From assembly GCA_011523385.1 (NCBI GenBank), contig WTGX01000034.1, positions 1 through 64,000 on the forward strand: DNA of 64,000 nucleotides, written 5' to 3'. Under the pieces are notes generated by a model, which had not been told where the DNA came from, made no database searches, and saw only the letters and a list, made by a program, of their open reading frames with translations. Shown in pieces: positions 52,423 to 61,959 of this stretch (the first letter of the stretch is position 1; the number at the start of each line of letters is the position of its first letter). The translations under genes and the position numbers were made by a program. The DNA comes from Nitrospira sp. (GTDB lineage Bacteria; Nitrospirota; Nitrospiria; Nitrospirales; UBA8639).

Positions 52423-55400
52423 ATGCCAATTGCAAGTTTTTCTCCCCGCTGCCTCTCATTGGACCTTGAAGTCGGTGTTCGGGGCCACCGCATTCATGCC
52501 TTCGCCGCGGTGCGTCCGGATAGCGATCACCCCTTGATCTTCCGCGGCGGAAACTTGACGGCGGCATTGGCGAAGCTCGACGACTTCGCTGCTGACGCGG
52601 ACTTTCTGCTCGGGCATAACCTGATCGCCTTTGATCTGCTCCATCTGACTGCGGCGAAATCGGACCTCCGGCTGTTGACGCTGCCGGCGGTGGATACGCT
52701 GAAACTGAACCCCCTTGCCTTTCCCCGCCATCCTTATCACCACCTTGTCAAACATTATCAGGACGGACAACTGAAGCGAGGGCGATTGAACGACCCGGAG
52801 CTCGATGCCCGTCTCACGCTGGAAGTCTTCCATGACCAGTGGCGCGCCTTGCAAGACATCACGCGGGACGCACCGGATCTTCTACTGGCTTGGCACTGGC
52901 TCACCACGGCGGAGAGTGAGAACAACGCCTTCTCAGAGAATGAAAAAGCTGGTTTCGGGACCTTTTTCTCTACCCTGCGGCAGTCGCAACGGCCGTCGGA
53001 CGCCGAGACGCACACGGCAATCAGGAACCGGCTAAAGGGCAGCGCCTGTCTGACACAAGGCCGCGAAATCCTGACAGACACGGCCTGCCATGGTTGGGCC
53101 CTGGCCTATGCGCTGGCGTGGCTGTCGGTATCCGGAGGCAATTCGGTCATGCCCCCCTGGGTACGCCACCAGCTCCCGGAGGCGGGAGAACTGGTTCGCC
53201 GGCTACGGGACACCGCTTGCGGCGAGTCCTCATGCGAGTGGTGTCAGGAGAGACACAACGCCTGTAAGGAACTTAAGCGTTGGTTTGGCTTTGCCGATTT
53301 CCGCCAGGAACCGGCAGACGAGGACGGCCGCCCCATGCAGCAGGCCATCGTCGAGGCGGCAATGGCCGGGGAACACGTGCTGGGGATTCTGCCCACTGGC
53401 ACAGGCAAGTCGCTCTGCTACCAGATCCCGGCCTTGTCACGCTACGACAAGACCGGCGCGCTGACGGTGGTGATCTCGCCCCTGGTCGCGCTCATGGCAG
53501 ATCAGGTAGCCGGTCTGGAAGCCCACGGCATCGGGTCGTGCGTCGCCATCAACGGGCTGCTGTCAATGCCCGAGCGGGCCGAGGCGCTCGACCGGGTCCG
53601 ACTCGGGGACGCGGGTATTCTCATCGTCTCGCCGGAGCAGCTCCGCAACTGGTCCCTGGTCCGGGTGCTGAATCAGCGCGAGATCGGGGCCTGGGTGCTG
53701 GACGAGGCTCATTGCCTCTCAAAGTGGGGGCACGACTTTCGGCCAGATTACCGCTACGTGGGACGCTTCATACGCGAAAGCGCCGGGGCGGGGCCGTTTC
53801 CGCCGGTGTTGTGCCTGACCGCGACCGCCAAGCCTGAGGTCAAGGAGGACATCCGGCAGCACTTCCGGGATGAACTTCGTATCGAACTGAAGGTCTTCGA
53901 CGGCGGTGCCCAGCGCACGAACCTGCATTTCCTGGTGGTGCCGACGACGGGAGGGGAGAAACTTACCCACCTCCACCAGATACTCATGTCTGACCTGCCA
54001 CCGGACATCCCCGGAGGCGCCATCGTCTACTGTGCAACTCGCCGGCAGGCCGAAGAGGTGGCGGAGTTTCTGCAGATGAAGGACGTCGCGGCTGACTACT
54101 TCCACGCCAAGCTGCCACCCGAGACCAAAAAGAACGTCCAGCAACGCTTCATCGACGGCGGACTCCGCGTGATTGTGGCCACCAATGCCTTCGGCATGGG
54201 CATCGACAAGCCGGACGTGCGGCTGGTGCTTCACGCTGACATCCCGGGATCGCTGGAAAATTACCTGCAGGAGGCGGGCCGGGCCGGGCGCGACTCGCAA
54301 ACGGCCCGCTGTGTGCTGCTCTATGCCACAGACGACGTGGAGAGACAATTCGGCATGTCGGCGCGCTCACGGTTGACCCGGCGGGAGATCCAAGGCGTGC
54401 TGCGGGCGCTACGCAACCTGGACCGGAAGAGGCGTCTGGACGGTGAGGTCGTGGCCACTGCGGGCGAGATCCTCGTAGAGGACGAGGAGAAAGTGTTTGA
54501 GCGTGACTCGGCCACCGACGATACTCGCGTGCGAACCGCCATCGCCTGGCTGGAGGAGGCGGGACTGCTGAACCGGCATGAAAACCGGGTGCAGGTATTT
54601 CCTTCGTCTTTGAAGGTGAACTCCGTAGAGGAGGCGCGCGCCAAGCTGGATGGAAATGACATGGCGGACGTCTATCGGCACAAATTGCTGACCATCGCCG
54701 AGACCCTGATCGACGCGGACCCGGATGAAGGCATCTCCACCGACGAGTTGATGGGGGTCTCGGGCTTGAGCCCTGAAGAGGTACGCGGCGCCCTGCATGA
54801 CTTGGAGCTACTGGGCATCGCCAGCAATGATACTGTGCTGACCGCCTTTGTCCACGAGGGAGTAGTGCGCAGTTCGCAGAAACGCTTTAATGAGGCGGTG
54901 GAATTGGAGATTGCCCTGATCGAGCACCTTCGCCAAGCGGCGCCCGACATGAGCAAGGGAAATACGTCCACCCTGCATTTGCGGGTCGCCGCGCAAACTT
55001 TGCGAGATGCGGGGATGACCGATCCGCTGCCGGAAAAGCTTTGGCGCATTCTCCGGAGCATCGCCCATGACAGCCGGAGCGAGGGGAGCGGCACCGGTAG
55101 CCTTGAGGTGCGACAGCAGGACGCGGAGACGGTGCGGGTGACGCTACAGCGCGAATGGTCGGCGTTGAAAGAGATCGCGGCACGGCGACGCGAAGGGGCA
55201 AAGCTCCTCCTGGATCACTTGCTCGACTGCCTGCCGCCTATGACCCGGGGCACGGACCTGCTGGCCGAAACCACCCATGGCAAACTCCTGGACGCGCTCA
55301 TGTCCGACATCATTCTGAAGAGCAGCGTCCGGAATCCGGAGAAACTGCTGAACCATGCCCTCCTCTGGTTACACGATCAGGATATCATTCGCCTTCACAA

Positions 55401-57561
55401 GGGGCTGACGGTATTCCGCTCGGCCATGACCATCCGTCTCGTGCAGGAGACGCCAAGACGCGGTTTCGCCGCAGCAGATTTCGAGCCGCTCAAACTCCAC
55501 TACCAGGGCCAGGTGAAGCAGATCCACGTAATGGTGGAATTTGCGCGGCGGGGTCTCAACGCCATGGCCGACTCCCTGCGTCTGGTCATGGACTACTTCA
55601 GCCTGAAGGAAGAGCATTTCCTTCGCCGCTGGCTGCCGGACCGGTACAAGGAGATCGAACGGCAGACCACTCCGGAATCGTGGCGGGCCATTGTCGAGAG
55701 CCTGAAAAATCCCGTCCAGCAGCCCATCGTCGCGGATAATCGGGAGCAGACAAACGTGCTGATACTGGCCGGTCCCGGCTCCGGCAAAACCCGTGTGCTG
55801 GTGCATCGTATCGCCTACCTGGTGCGTGCAAGGCGCGAAAACCCACGCGGCATTCTGGCCCTGGCCTACAACCGGCACGCGGCGGTCGAGATCCGGCGGC
55901 GCCTCGGGGACTTGATCGGCAACGACGCTCGCAGGGTAACCGTGCTCACCTGTCACGGTCTGGCCATGCGACTGGCCGGCGTCAGTTTTCAAGAACGAGA
56001 AAGGCGGCAGCTTGACGACCAGGCATTCCGGGAGGTGTTGCGTCAAGCAGTGGCGCTGTTGCGCGGCGATGGGCTGGAACCGGAGGAGGCAGACGATCAG
56101 CGGGAACGGCTTCTTGCGGGTTTCCGCTGGATACTCGTAGACGAATACCAAGACATCGGTGCGGACCAATACGAGTTGATCTCGGCCTTGGCCGGACGCA
56201 CCCTAAAGGATGAGGATCGCAAGCTTACCCTCTTCGCAGTAGGCGACGATGATCAGAATATCTACGCTTTCAATGGCGCTTCGGTGGAGTTCATCCGTCG
56301 TTTCGAAGCAGACTACGGGCCGAAACCCACCTATCTGATCGACAACTACCGTTCCACCGGACACATTATTTCAGCAGCCAACGCATTGATCGAACCGGCA
56401 CAGCAACGGATGAAGACCGGGCATCCCATCCGCATCAACCGGGCACGCGCGAAAGATTCGTCCGGTGGCGCTTGGCGGGAACTGGACCCGATCGCTCAGG
56501 GGCGGGTGCAGGTTCTACCGGCGCAGCAGGATTCGATCTCGCAAGCGCGGGTTGCGATGATGGAGTTGCAGCGCCTCGCCACCCTTTCGCCAGACTGGGA
56601 CTGGTCCACGTGTGCGGTGATCGCACGCGAATGGAAGTATCTGGACCCGGTGCGTGCATTCTGCGAAGTCCACGGTATCCCGATGCAGATGGCAAACGAA
56701 GACATTCCGAGATTCTGGCGCCTGCGTGAAACCCGGACGCTTGTTGAATGGCTGCGTGGACGCAAGACCCGCTTGGTGGACGGCGCAGCTCTCCGCGCTT
56801 GGGTGGATGCAGGTTCCCGGGGTCCCTGGATCGAACTGCTGCGGGAAGCTGTGGACGAGCACGAATTGGAAACCGGCGGTGCGGAAATGCCGGTGGACCA
56901 CTTCATCGAGTGGCTGGCCGAGTGGGGGCGGGAGATACGGCGGCGCCAGCACGGGCTACTGCTGTTGACTGCGCACCGCGCCAAGGGATTGGAGTTCGAC
57001 CACGTGGCCGTGCTCGACGGAGGCTGGGAGCGCGTCGGTCCCGACGAGGACCCGGACGCCCCGCGACGGCTCTATTATGTAGCCATGACCCGCGCACGAC
57101 AAACCCTCTCCCTCGTATGCTTTCCGGGGTCGCACTCATTCCAGGATACCTTGATGAGCCTCCCCGCGGTGCTGCGGCGCCAACCCGCCGAACTCCCTCC
57201 TGCAACGCCGGAACTTGCCCGCCAATATCGGCGGCCCGGTCTGAAAGAAATTGATCTGGGTTTCGCGGGTCGTCACGGCGCCGACCATCCGGTGCATCGT
57301 GCCATTGCCGCCCTGTCACCAGACGATCCGTTGAAGGCGAGAGTAAACGAAGAGGGACGGTGGGAATTGCTGAACCAATCGGGAATGGTGGTTGGGAGGC
57401 TTGCCAACGCCTTCCGACTCCCACCAGGGACGCGGTGCCACTCCGCGACGGTTTCCGCTATCGTGGTCTGGATCCGCGACACATCGGCACCGCTGTACAG
57501 AGACGGGGCGAAATGCGACGCCTGGGAGGTGGTGGTGCCGGAACTGGTGTTCGATCTTTAG
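52423..57561 (+). CDS. Exonuclease-RecQ-UvrD triple fusion (1712 residues)
   Basis: Three enzymes in one chain. Residues ~10-140: a DEDD 3'-5' exonuclease-like fold (SLDLEVG, FLLGHNLIAFDLLHL, LNDPELDARLTLEVF). Residues ~290-700: a RecQ-type SF2 helicase with Walker A LPTGTGKS (Lys329), DEAH at 427-430 and motif VI QEAGRAGRD (near 616). Residues ~1105-1600: a UvrD/Rep-type SF1 helicase with AGPGSGKT (Lys1122), VDEYQD (Asp1240), GDDDQNIYAFNG, LLTAHRAKGLEFDHV and YVAMTRAR. All motifs look intact. It may process stalled forks or invading DNA. MITE copy 2 begins within its TAG stop codon. Confidence 0.9.
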   Translation: MPIASFSPRCLSLDLEVGVRGHRIHAFAAVRPDSDHPLIFRGGNLTAALAKLDDFAADADFLLGHNLIAFDLLHLTAAKSDLRLLTLPAVDTLKLNPLAFPRHPYHHLVKHYQDGQLKRGRLNDPELDARLTLEVFHDQWRALQDITRDAPDLLLAWHWLTTAESENNAFSENEKAGFGTFFSTLRQSQRPSDAETHTAIRNRLKGSACLTQGREILTDTACHGWALAYALAWLSVSGGNSVMPPWVRHQLPEAGELVRRLRDTACGESSCEWCQERHNACKELKRWFGFADFRQEPADEDGRPMQQAIVEAAMAGEHVLGILPTGTGKSLCYQIPALSRYDKTGALTVVISPLVALMADQVAGLEAHGIGSCVAINGLLSMPERAEALDRVRLGDAGILIVSPEQLRNWSLVRVLNQREIGAWVLDEAHCLSKWGHDFRPDYRYVGRFIRESAGAGPFPPVLCLTATAKPEVKEDIRQHFRDELRIELKVFDGGAQRTNLHFLVVPTTGGEKLTHLHQILMSDLPPDIPGGAIVYCATRRQAEEVAEFLQMKDVAADYFHAKLPPETKKNVQQRFIDGGLRVIVATNAFGMGIDKPDVRLVLHADIPGSLENYLQEAGRAGRDSQTARCVLLYATDDVERQFGMSARSRLTRREIQGVLRALRNLDRKRRLDGEVVATAGEILVEDEEKVFERDSATDDTRVRTAIAWLEEAGLLNRHENRVQVFPSSLKVNSVEEARAKLDGNDMADVYRHKLLTIAETLIDADPDEGISTDELMGVSGLSPEEVRGALHDLELLGIASNDTVLTAFVHEGVVRSSQKRFNEAVELEIALIEHLRQAAPDMSKGNTSTLHLRVAAQTLRDAGMTDPLPEKLWRILRSIAHDSRSEGSGTGSLEVRQQDAETVRVTLQREWSALKEIAARRREGAKLLLDHLLDCLPPMTRGTDLLAETTHGKLLDALMSDIILKSSVRNPEKLLNHALLWLHDQDIIRLHKGLTVFRSAMTIRLVQETPRRGFAAADFEPLKLHYQGQVKQIHVMVEFARRGLNAMADSLRLVMDYFSLKEEHFLRRWLPDRYKEIERQTTPESWRAIVESLKNPVQQPIVADNREQTNVLILAGPGSGKTRVLVHRIAYLVRARRENPRGILALAYNRHAAVEIRRRLGDLIGNDARRVTVLTCHGLAMRLAGVSFQERERRQLDDQAFREVLRQAVALLRGDGLEPEEADDQRERLLAGFRWILVDEYQDIGADQYELISALAGRTLKDEDRKLTLFAVGDDDQNIYAFNGASVEFIRRFEADYGPKPTYLIDNYRSTGHIISAANALIEPAQQRMKTGHPIRINRARAKDSSGGAWRELDPIAQGRVQVLPAQQDSISQARVAMMELQRLATLSPDWDWSTCAVIAREWKYLDPVRAFCEVHGIPMQMANEDIPRFWRLRETRTLVEWLRGRKTRLVDGAALRAWVDAGSRGPWIELLREAVDEHELETGGAEMPVDHFIEWLAEWGREIRRRQHGLLLLTAHRAKGLEFDHVAVLDGGWERVGPDEDPDAPRRLYYVAMTRARQTLSLVCFPGSHSFQDTLMSLPAVLRRQPAELPPATPELARQYRRPGLKEIDLGFAGRHGADHPVHRAIAALSPDDPLKARVNEEGRWELLNQSGMVVGRLANAFRLPPGTRCHSATVSAIVVWIRDTSAPLYRDGAKCDAWEVVVPELVFDL

Positions 57562-57729
57562 GAACCTCTGATCCCCGATTAAGAACGTCGAGGACATGTT
57601 TATTGTGATAGCGGGATGTAGGGCAAGGCGTCCCGGAGCGAAACCCGAGGCTTATCATAGAGATAGGTGAGGGTTGAGCGAGGACACAACGCAGCCATAC
57701 GCCCGATAGTGCAATAAATCAGAGGTTCC
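57561..57729. mobile_element. MITE-like element, copy 2 (169 bp)
   Basis: The same element as at 6146-6287, flanked on both sides by TTTA (57557-57560 and 57730-57733). It differs mainly by a 27-base insertion just inside the left end, which splits the inverted repeat after GGAACCTCTGAT. Without it the length is again 142. One interior stem pair changed together (C:G in copy 1, T:A in copy 2). The first base of the element supplies the G of the TAG stop of the helicase fusion. Confidence 0.88.
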
Positions 57730-57750
57730 TTTAGCCTGGAGAAGAAACTT

Positions 57751-58896
57751 TCAGGCGCAGGTAGGGTTGGAACTTTCTGGAATTTCGCGTACTACCGACG
57801 AAATCCCGTGACGCTCGAATGGTTGGATGATCCCGCCGCCCAGCACACGGTCGCCTTGATAGAGGACTAGCGATTGGCCGGGGCTGAGGGCTTGTTGTGG
57901 TTCCTGGAATTCTATGGAGAGGGTGCCCGTCGTGTGCTGCCGAACCCGGCCGGAGACTGCCGGGGACGCATACCGGTATTTGATGGCCACGTGATCCAGG
58001 GTTTCGGGCAAGACATCGGTCAACCAATTCACATCCTGAACCGTGCAGGTTTGCCGGGACAGGTCTTCCGCCCGTCCCAGGACGACCGCGTTGGTTTCAG
58101 GGTTTACTTCCTTGACGTAGAGGCGTTCGCCGCGTGCAATCCCCAACCCCTTCCGTTGCCCGGGCGTATAAAAGGCAATGCCGCGATGCTCTCCGATTGT
58201 CCGGCCTTCAGGATCGAGGAAAGGGCCAGGCCGGAGTGCCTGCGGCGCTTCCGCGGTCAAGAACGTGCGATAATCGCCTTGGGTGACAAAACAGATTTCC
58301 TGGCTTTCTTTCATTTCATCGGCCGGCAGGTCCAGTTCTTCCGCACGCGCCCACACCTCGGTTTTCTGAAGATGCCCCACGGGAAACAGGATATGGGGAA
58401 GCCAGGTCGCAGGGAGCCTGTACAAAAAATAGGATTGCTCCTTTTTGCTATCGGCGCCGCGAAACAGACCGGTCCCCTCATCGACCGGTAACACCCGGGC
58501 ATAATGCCCGGACGCCACAAAGTCGATCCCGCGGGCTTTCGCCAGTTGGTACAACATCCCGAACTTCACCCGTTCATTGCATCGTACGCACGGATTGGGG
58601 GTGGTCCCACCCAAATAGCCGTCAATAAAATCGTCCACGACGTTTTTGCGAAAGGTCTCCCGGGTATCGACCACTTCATGCGGAATGCCTAATCGCCGCG
58701 CCACGTGCCGGGCCAGGCCGACTTTGCAACAGCCCCGTTCTTCCCATTTTTTCGTGACCACCGCGTCTGCATCTTCAGGTTCCCACACTTGCAGCGTCAC
58801 CCCTTGCACGTCATAGCCCTGCTCCGTCAGCAGTAACGCGGCGACTGAGCTATCGACGCCTCCGCTCATCCCGAGAAGGACTGTTGGTTTGGACAT
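57751..58896 (-). CDS. mnmA: tRNA-specific 2-thiouridylase MnmA
   Basis: 381 residues from the ATG at 58896; an ATG at 58938, five bases after AAGGT, is a serious alternative and would overlap the bactofilin gene. The PP-loop VLLGMSGGVDSSVAAL, catalytic Cys in TPNPCVRCNERVKF and second Cys in ESQEICFV (the two form the persulfide relay), and GHYARV are present. It thiolates U34 of tRNA-Lys, -Glu and -Gln. Fits with mnmG nearby, which modifies the same base. Confidence 0.95.
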   Translation of the reverse strand: MSKPTVLLGMSGGVDSSVAALLLTEQGYDVQGVTLQVWEPEDADAVVTKKWEERGCCKVGLARHVARRLGIPHEVVDTRETFRKNVVDDFIDGYLGGTTPNPCVRCNERVKFGMLYQLAKARGIDFVASGHYARVLPVDEGTGLFRGADSKKEQSYFLYRLPATWLPHILFPVGHLQKTEVWARAEELDLPADEMKESQEICFVTQGDYRTFLTAEAPQALRPGPFLDPEGRTIGEHRGIAFYTPGQRKGLGIARGERLYVKEVNPETNAVVLGRAEDLSRQTCTVQDVNWLTDVLPETLDHVAIKYRYASPAVSGRVRQHTTGTLSIEFQEPQQALSPGQSLVLYQGDRVLGGGIIQPFERHGISSVVREIPESSNPTCA

Positions 58897-58927
58897 GACG
58901 GGGCCGGCTGTGTTGACCTCAGTGGGC

Positions 58928-59356
58928 TCAGACACCATGCTGGACCTTTTCGACCTCGGCCGATGGCGAGGGGACGACATCTATTCCGCTGGCACCCATA
59001 TCGCACATGCCCTGGTACAGGACTCCCTCTTCCACGGAAAAAGAGGGGGTGCGAATGCTGCCGATCAGCACGGCCGGTTTCAGTAATTGGACTTTTTGGG
59101 AAGCAACAACATTTCCTTCAACCTTTCCGCTACAGATAAGAGTTTCACAGGCGATCTCGCCTTTCACGATTCCCTGTTCACCAATCACCAAGGTATCCTG
59201 CGAAAAAATCTGGCCGTCGAACTGGCCGTCGATTCGGACACTGCCGTCTAATTTGGCTTTTCCTTTGAAGTCCACACCTTTTCCAAGAAACGTATAGGAG
59301 CCTTCCTCCATAATCGTTTCCCATTTTTTGTCATTTTGGTCGGATGTCCCCCACAT
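58928..59356 (-). CDS. Bactofilin
   Basis: 142 residues from the ATG at 59356 (GAGAGGG upstream). After a 20-residue head, a repeated beta-helical pattern typical of bactofilins (polymer-forming cytoskeletal, DUF583) runs through TFLGKGVDFKGKAKLDGSVR, IDGQFDGQIFSQDTLVIGEQ, GIVKGEIACETLICSGKVEG, NVVASQKVQLLKPAVLIGSI. These proteins assemble into nucleotide-free filaments; in Myxococcus they position ParABS, which matches its place directly after parB. Confidence 0.9.
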   Translation of the reverse strand: MWGTSDQNDKKWETIMEEGSYTFLGKGVDFKGKAKLDGSVRIDGQFDGQIFSQDTLVIGEQGIVKGEIACETLICSGKVEGNVVASQKVQLLKPAVLIGSIRTPSFSVEEGVLYQGMCDMGASGIDVVPSPSAEVEKVQHGV

Positions 59357-59407
59357 AAGAATACCCTCTCTGTACCAGGACCCCCCTACCAAGGTCCTGT
59401 TGGATGG

Positions 59408-60247
59408 TTATGATAGAATCACGTCGACAATTCTCGTCAAATCCTCCTGGGAATAGTAGCTGAGAATCACTTCACCCTTCTGCTGTTTCGAGCGAATCAC
59501 GACTTTCGTTCCCAAATGTTTTCGGAGGCGATCTTCCACGTCGGCATGGAGGGATTGTCCAGCCGTTCGCCGGGACCTCGCCTTGCCGGACCCTTTTTTA
59601 ACCAATTGCTCGACCTGCCTGACGGAAAGCTGGTCGCGAAGAATTCGCTTCGCCAGGGTCAAGCGGTCTTCGGCATTTTTTATGCTCAGAATGACCTTTG
59701 CGTGACCCAATGTCAATTGACCAGAAGCCACCATGCCCTGCGCCTCCTTGGGCAAGGAAAGAACTCGACAGATATTGGCGACCGACGCCCGGTCGCGCCC
59801 CACCCGCTCGGCCACGGCTTCCTGGGTCGTCCCCAGTTCGTCCATCAGTTGGCGATAGGCCTTGGCCTCTTCAACCGGATTCAAATTGCTTCTCTGAATA
59901 TTTTCAATTAGGGATAAAATCGTAGATTCTTCATCATTCGATTTTCGGATTACTGCGGGTACTGCAGGCAGTTGCGCCATGGCGGCTGCCCGGAACCGCC
60001 GTTCTCCTGCGATGAGTTCATAGCGATCTTCGCTCTTTCGCCGTACCAGGACAGGCTGAAGGATCCCGTGCCGCTTGACGGATTCCAGCAATTCCCTGAG
60101 ATCTTCTTCCACAAACGTTTTCCTGGGCTGATTTTTGTTAGGCACGATTTGCGCCAGGGGAATCATGTGAATCGATTGCCCGCTCTCCTTGGCTTCGCCC
60201 TCCGGCAAAAGGGCCGCGAGGCCTTTACCCAGTGCTTTCTTTTCCAT
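59408..60247 (-). CDS. parB: Chromosome partitioning protein ParB
   Basis: 279 residues from the ATG at 60247. N-terminal [15 protein letters not shown] is the ParA-stimulating peptide. The CTPase/ParB box includes [12 protein letters not shown] and [12 protein letters not shown] (GERRxRA). The helix-turn-helix is in [23 protein letters not shown], and the C-terminal dimer domain ends the chain. It loads at parS and spreads as a clamp. It overlaps parA by 23 bases. Confidence 0.95.
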   Translation of the reverse strand: MEKKALGKGLAALLPEGEAKESGQSIHMIPLAQIVPNKNQPRKTFVEEDLRELLESVKRHGILQPVLVRRKSEDRYELIAGERRFRAAAMAQLPAVPAVIRKSNDEESTILSLIENIQRSNLNPVEEAKAYRQLMDELGTTQEAVAERVGRDRASVANICRVLSLPKEAQGMVASGQLTLGHAKVILSIKNAEDRLTLAKRILRDQLSVRQVEQLVKKGSGKARSRRTAGQSLHADVEDRLRKHLGTKVVIRSKQQKGEVILSYYSQEDLTRIVDVILS

Positions 60248-60995
60248 TTGCCAACAGCTCCTTTGCAAAATCCATATAGGCCTTGGCGCCAATCGACGCC
60301 GAATTGTAGAGCAGCCCCGGGCGTCCATAACTCGGGGCTTCGGCCAATGCCACGTTTCTCGGAATGACTGATCGATACACTTTATCCGGGAAAAATTTTC
60401 TGACTTCCTCCGAGACCTGCCGGGAGAGGGTGAGCCTGGCGTCACACATCGTCAAGAGGATCCCTTCGACCGACAAGGCCTGGTTGAAGTTGCCGCGTAC
60501 TCTCTCGATCGTGGACATCAGCCTTCCCAAGCCTTCCATGGCATAGTATTCACATTGAACCGGGATCAACACCGATTGTGCTGCCGTCAGCGCATTCACC
60601 GTCAGGAGTCCCAGGGCCGGCGGGCAATCCAGAATGATGAAATCATACTGATTCCGAATGGTTGAGAGCATACGCTTCAAGCGTTCCTCCCGTTGCGCCA
60701 CCTCGGCCAATTCGAGTTCCGCTCCGGCAAGATCCGGCCCTGACGGTAAAAGGTCCAACTGCGCAATGGCAGTAGCCATAATCGAATCGGTGACTGGAAT
60801 GCCTTTGAACAGACAATCATACAGCGTGTGCGCCGGCCCTTCGACACCCACGCCGCTGGTGGCATTGGCCTGCGGGTCAATATCAACCAACAGGACCTTC
60901 TGTTCGCTCAGCGCCAGCGCGGCCGCAAGGTTTATGGACGTCGTTGTTTTTCCGACCCCGCCTTTTTGATTGGCTACGGCGACGATTTTATCCAT
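60225..60995 (-). CDS. parA: Chromosome partitioning ATPase ParA (Soj)
   Basis: 256 residues from the ATG at 60995. The deviant Walker [30 protein letters not shown] and [18 protein letters not shown] are intact. The longer frame up to 61034 begins inside a parS site and is not used. It forms the nucleoid gradient that moves ParB-parS complexes, with parB directly downstream. Confidence 0.96.
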   Translation of the reverse strand: MDKIVAVANQKGGVGKTTTSINLAAALALSEQKVLLVDIDPQANATSGVGVEGPAHTLYDCLFKGIPVTDSIMATAIAQLDLLPSGPDLAGAELELAEVAQREERLKRMLSTIRNQYDFIILDCPPALGLLTVNALTAAQSVLIPVQCEYYAMEGLGRLMSTIERVRGNFNQALSVEGILLTMCDARLTLSRQVSEEVRKFFPDKVYRSVIPRNVALAEAPSYGRPGLLYNSASIGAKAYMDFAKELLANGKESTG

Positions 60996-61017
60996 TGGCG
61001 GTATTCTCCCGTCACGA

Positions 61018-61033
61018 TGTTCCACGTGGAACA
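61018..61033. promoter_or_regulatory. parS site 1
   Basis: TGTTCCACGTGGAACA, a perfect 16-bp palindrome of the bacterial parS type (consensus TGTTTCACGTGAAACA), between parA and rsmG. Confidence 0.9.
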
Positions 61034-61055
61034 TTTCACGGAAACCGGCGCTCCG

Positions 61056-61703
61056 TTATACAGAACCTATAACACTGAGGATCCTTTTCCCCAACCCGAA
61101 CGGCAATTCGTAAGGCATTTCATTGACCACGGAAAACCCTTTCGGCAGGCGGTTCTGGAGCAGAGATTCGGCCCGGCAAAACACACACCTCCCAGACTTT
61201 GCCAGCACCGGTGTAACATAGGCCAAACAGACATCGAATCTCAATGCCTTCGTGAACACCCAATCGAATTTTCCATGATATTCCGGTTGCTTCGAAAATT
61301 CTTCGATCCGGTACGGTTCCACGCGAACGTTCTTCAAGCCCAGCGAACCGATAATATGATGCAGAAACGCCACCTTCTTCAAATTCGGTTCGAGCAGGGT
61401 GACGTTGTGTTGCGGAAAGACGATGCCGATGGGAATCCCTGGAAACCCGGCGCCGGTTCCGATATCCAATATCGAACAGACCGTGTCCGAGGGAAGAGCC
61501 CTGGAACAGGCCAGAGAGTCCATAAACAGGTTCCCGATCATTTCCTCTTCCTTTTTATGCCCGGTGAGGTTTGTCTTCTCATTCCATTTCACAACTTCTT
61601 GTAAATAAAACACAAATTGATCGATCGTTGCCTGGTCACAGGCCATTCCGATGGCCGCAAATCCTTTCCGAAAGAGTTCTTCAAGTTGTTCGGTTTTCAT
61701 CAT
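61056..61703 (-). CDS. rsmG: 16S rRNA (guanine-527-N7) methyltransferase RsmG
   Basis: 215 residues from ATG 61703 (or the next ATG at 61700). VKWNEKTNLTGHKKEEEMIGNLFMDSL, the SAM motif ILDIGTGAGFPGIPIGI, and VTLLEPNLKKVAFL are diagnostic. It methylates G527 in the 530 loop; its loss gives low-level streptomycin resistance. It lies next to mnmG as in most origin regions. The start abuts parS site 2, so ParB binding could affect its expression. The longer frame upstream is only repeat sequence. Confidence 0.95.
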   Translation of the reverse strand: MMKTEQLEELFRKGFAAIGMACDQATIDQFVFYLQEVVKWNEKTNLTGHKKEEEMIGNLFMDSLACSRALPSDTVCSILDIGTGAGFPGIPIGIVFPQHNVTLLEPNLKKVAFLHHIIGSLGLKNVRVEPYRIEEFSKQPEYHGKFDWVFTKALRFDVCLAYVTPVLAKSGRCVFCRAESLLQNRLPKGFSVVNEMPYELPFGLGKRILSVIGSV

Positions 61704-61719
61704 TGTTCCATGTGGAACA
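61704..61719. promoter_or_regulatory. parS site 2
   Basis: TGTTCCATGTGGAACA, one base from a perfect palindrome, directly upstream of the rsmG start codon. With site 1 it brackets rsmG, about 670 bases apart. Confidence 0.8.
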
Positions 61720-61720
61720 T

Positions 61721-61923
61721 TCTCTCTCCCTCTCCCATTGGGAGAGGGCTGGGGTGAGGGTGAATTGTCAACGCCTGTCCTGAGCCTGTCGAAGGAAGGA
61801 ATCTGCTTTTTCCCTTCTTTGTCATCCTCGACATTCTTAATCGAGGATCCAGAGTCTTTGTTTTTTCCTGCGTTCGTGAAGCGAAAGACCCTGGATTCCC
61901 GATGAAAGCTGTCGGGAATGACG
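61721..61923. repeat. Composite of three intergenic repeats
   Basis: In order: a CTCTCCC...GGGAGAGGG palindrome with CTGGGGTGAGGG (copy D of the family at 12851), then ACGCCTGTCCTGAGCCTGTCGAAGG (also inside the repeat at 12208), then a pair of CTGGATTCC...GGGAATGACGG-like arms. It fills the gap between rsmG and mnmG; no gene is present. Confidence 0.7.
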
Positions 61924-61959
61924 GATTGGAAGGGGGCTTGCAGGCAACGATCTGAATAT

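Noticed and set aside
53719-54348. Minus-strand frames within the giant helicase gene (also 55369-56169 and 56903-57424)
   Set aside because: The plus-strand product has intact helicase motifs throughout these stretches; the opposite frames show none.
60995-61034. Extended ParA start ([13 protein letters not shown])
   Set aside because: The extra codons are the parS site itself; the internal ATG gives the normal ParA length.
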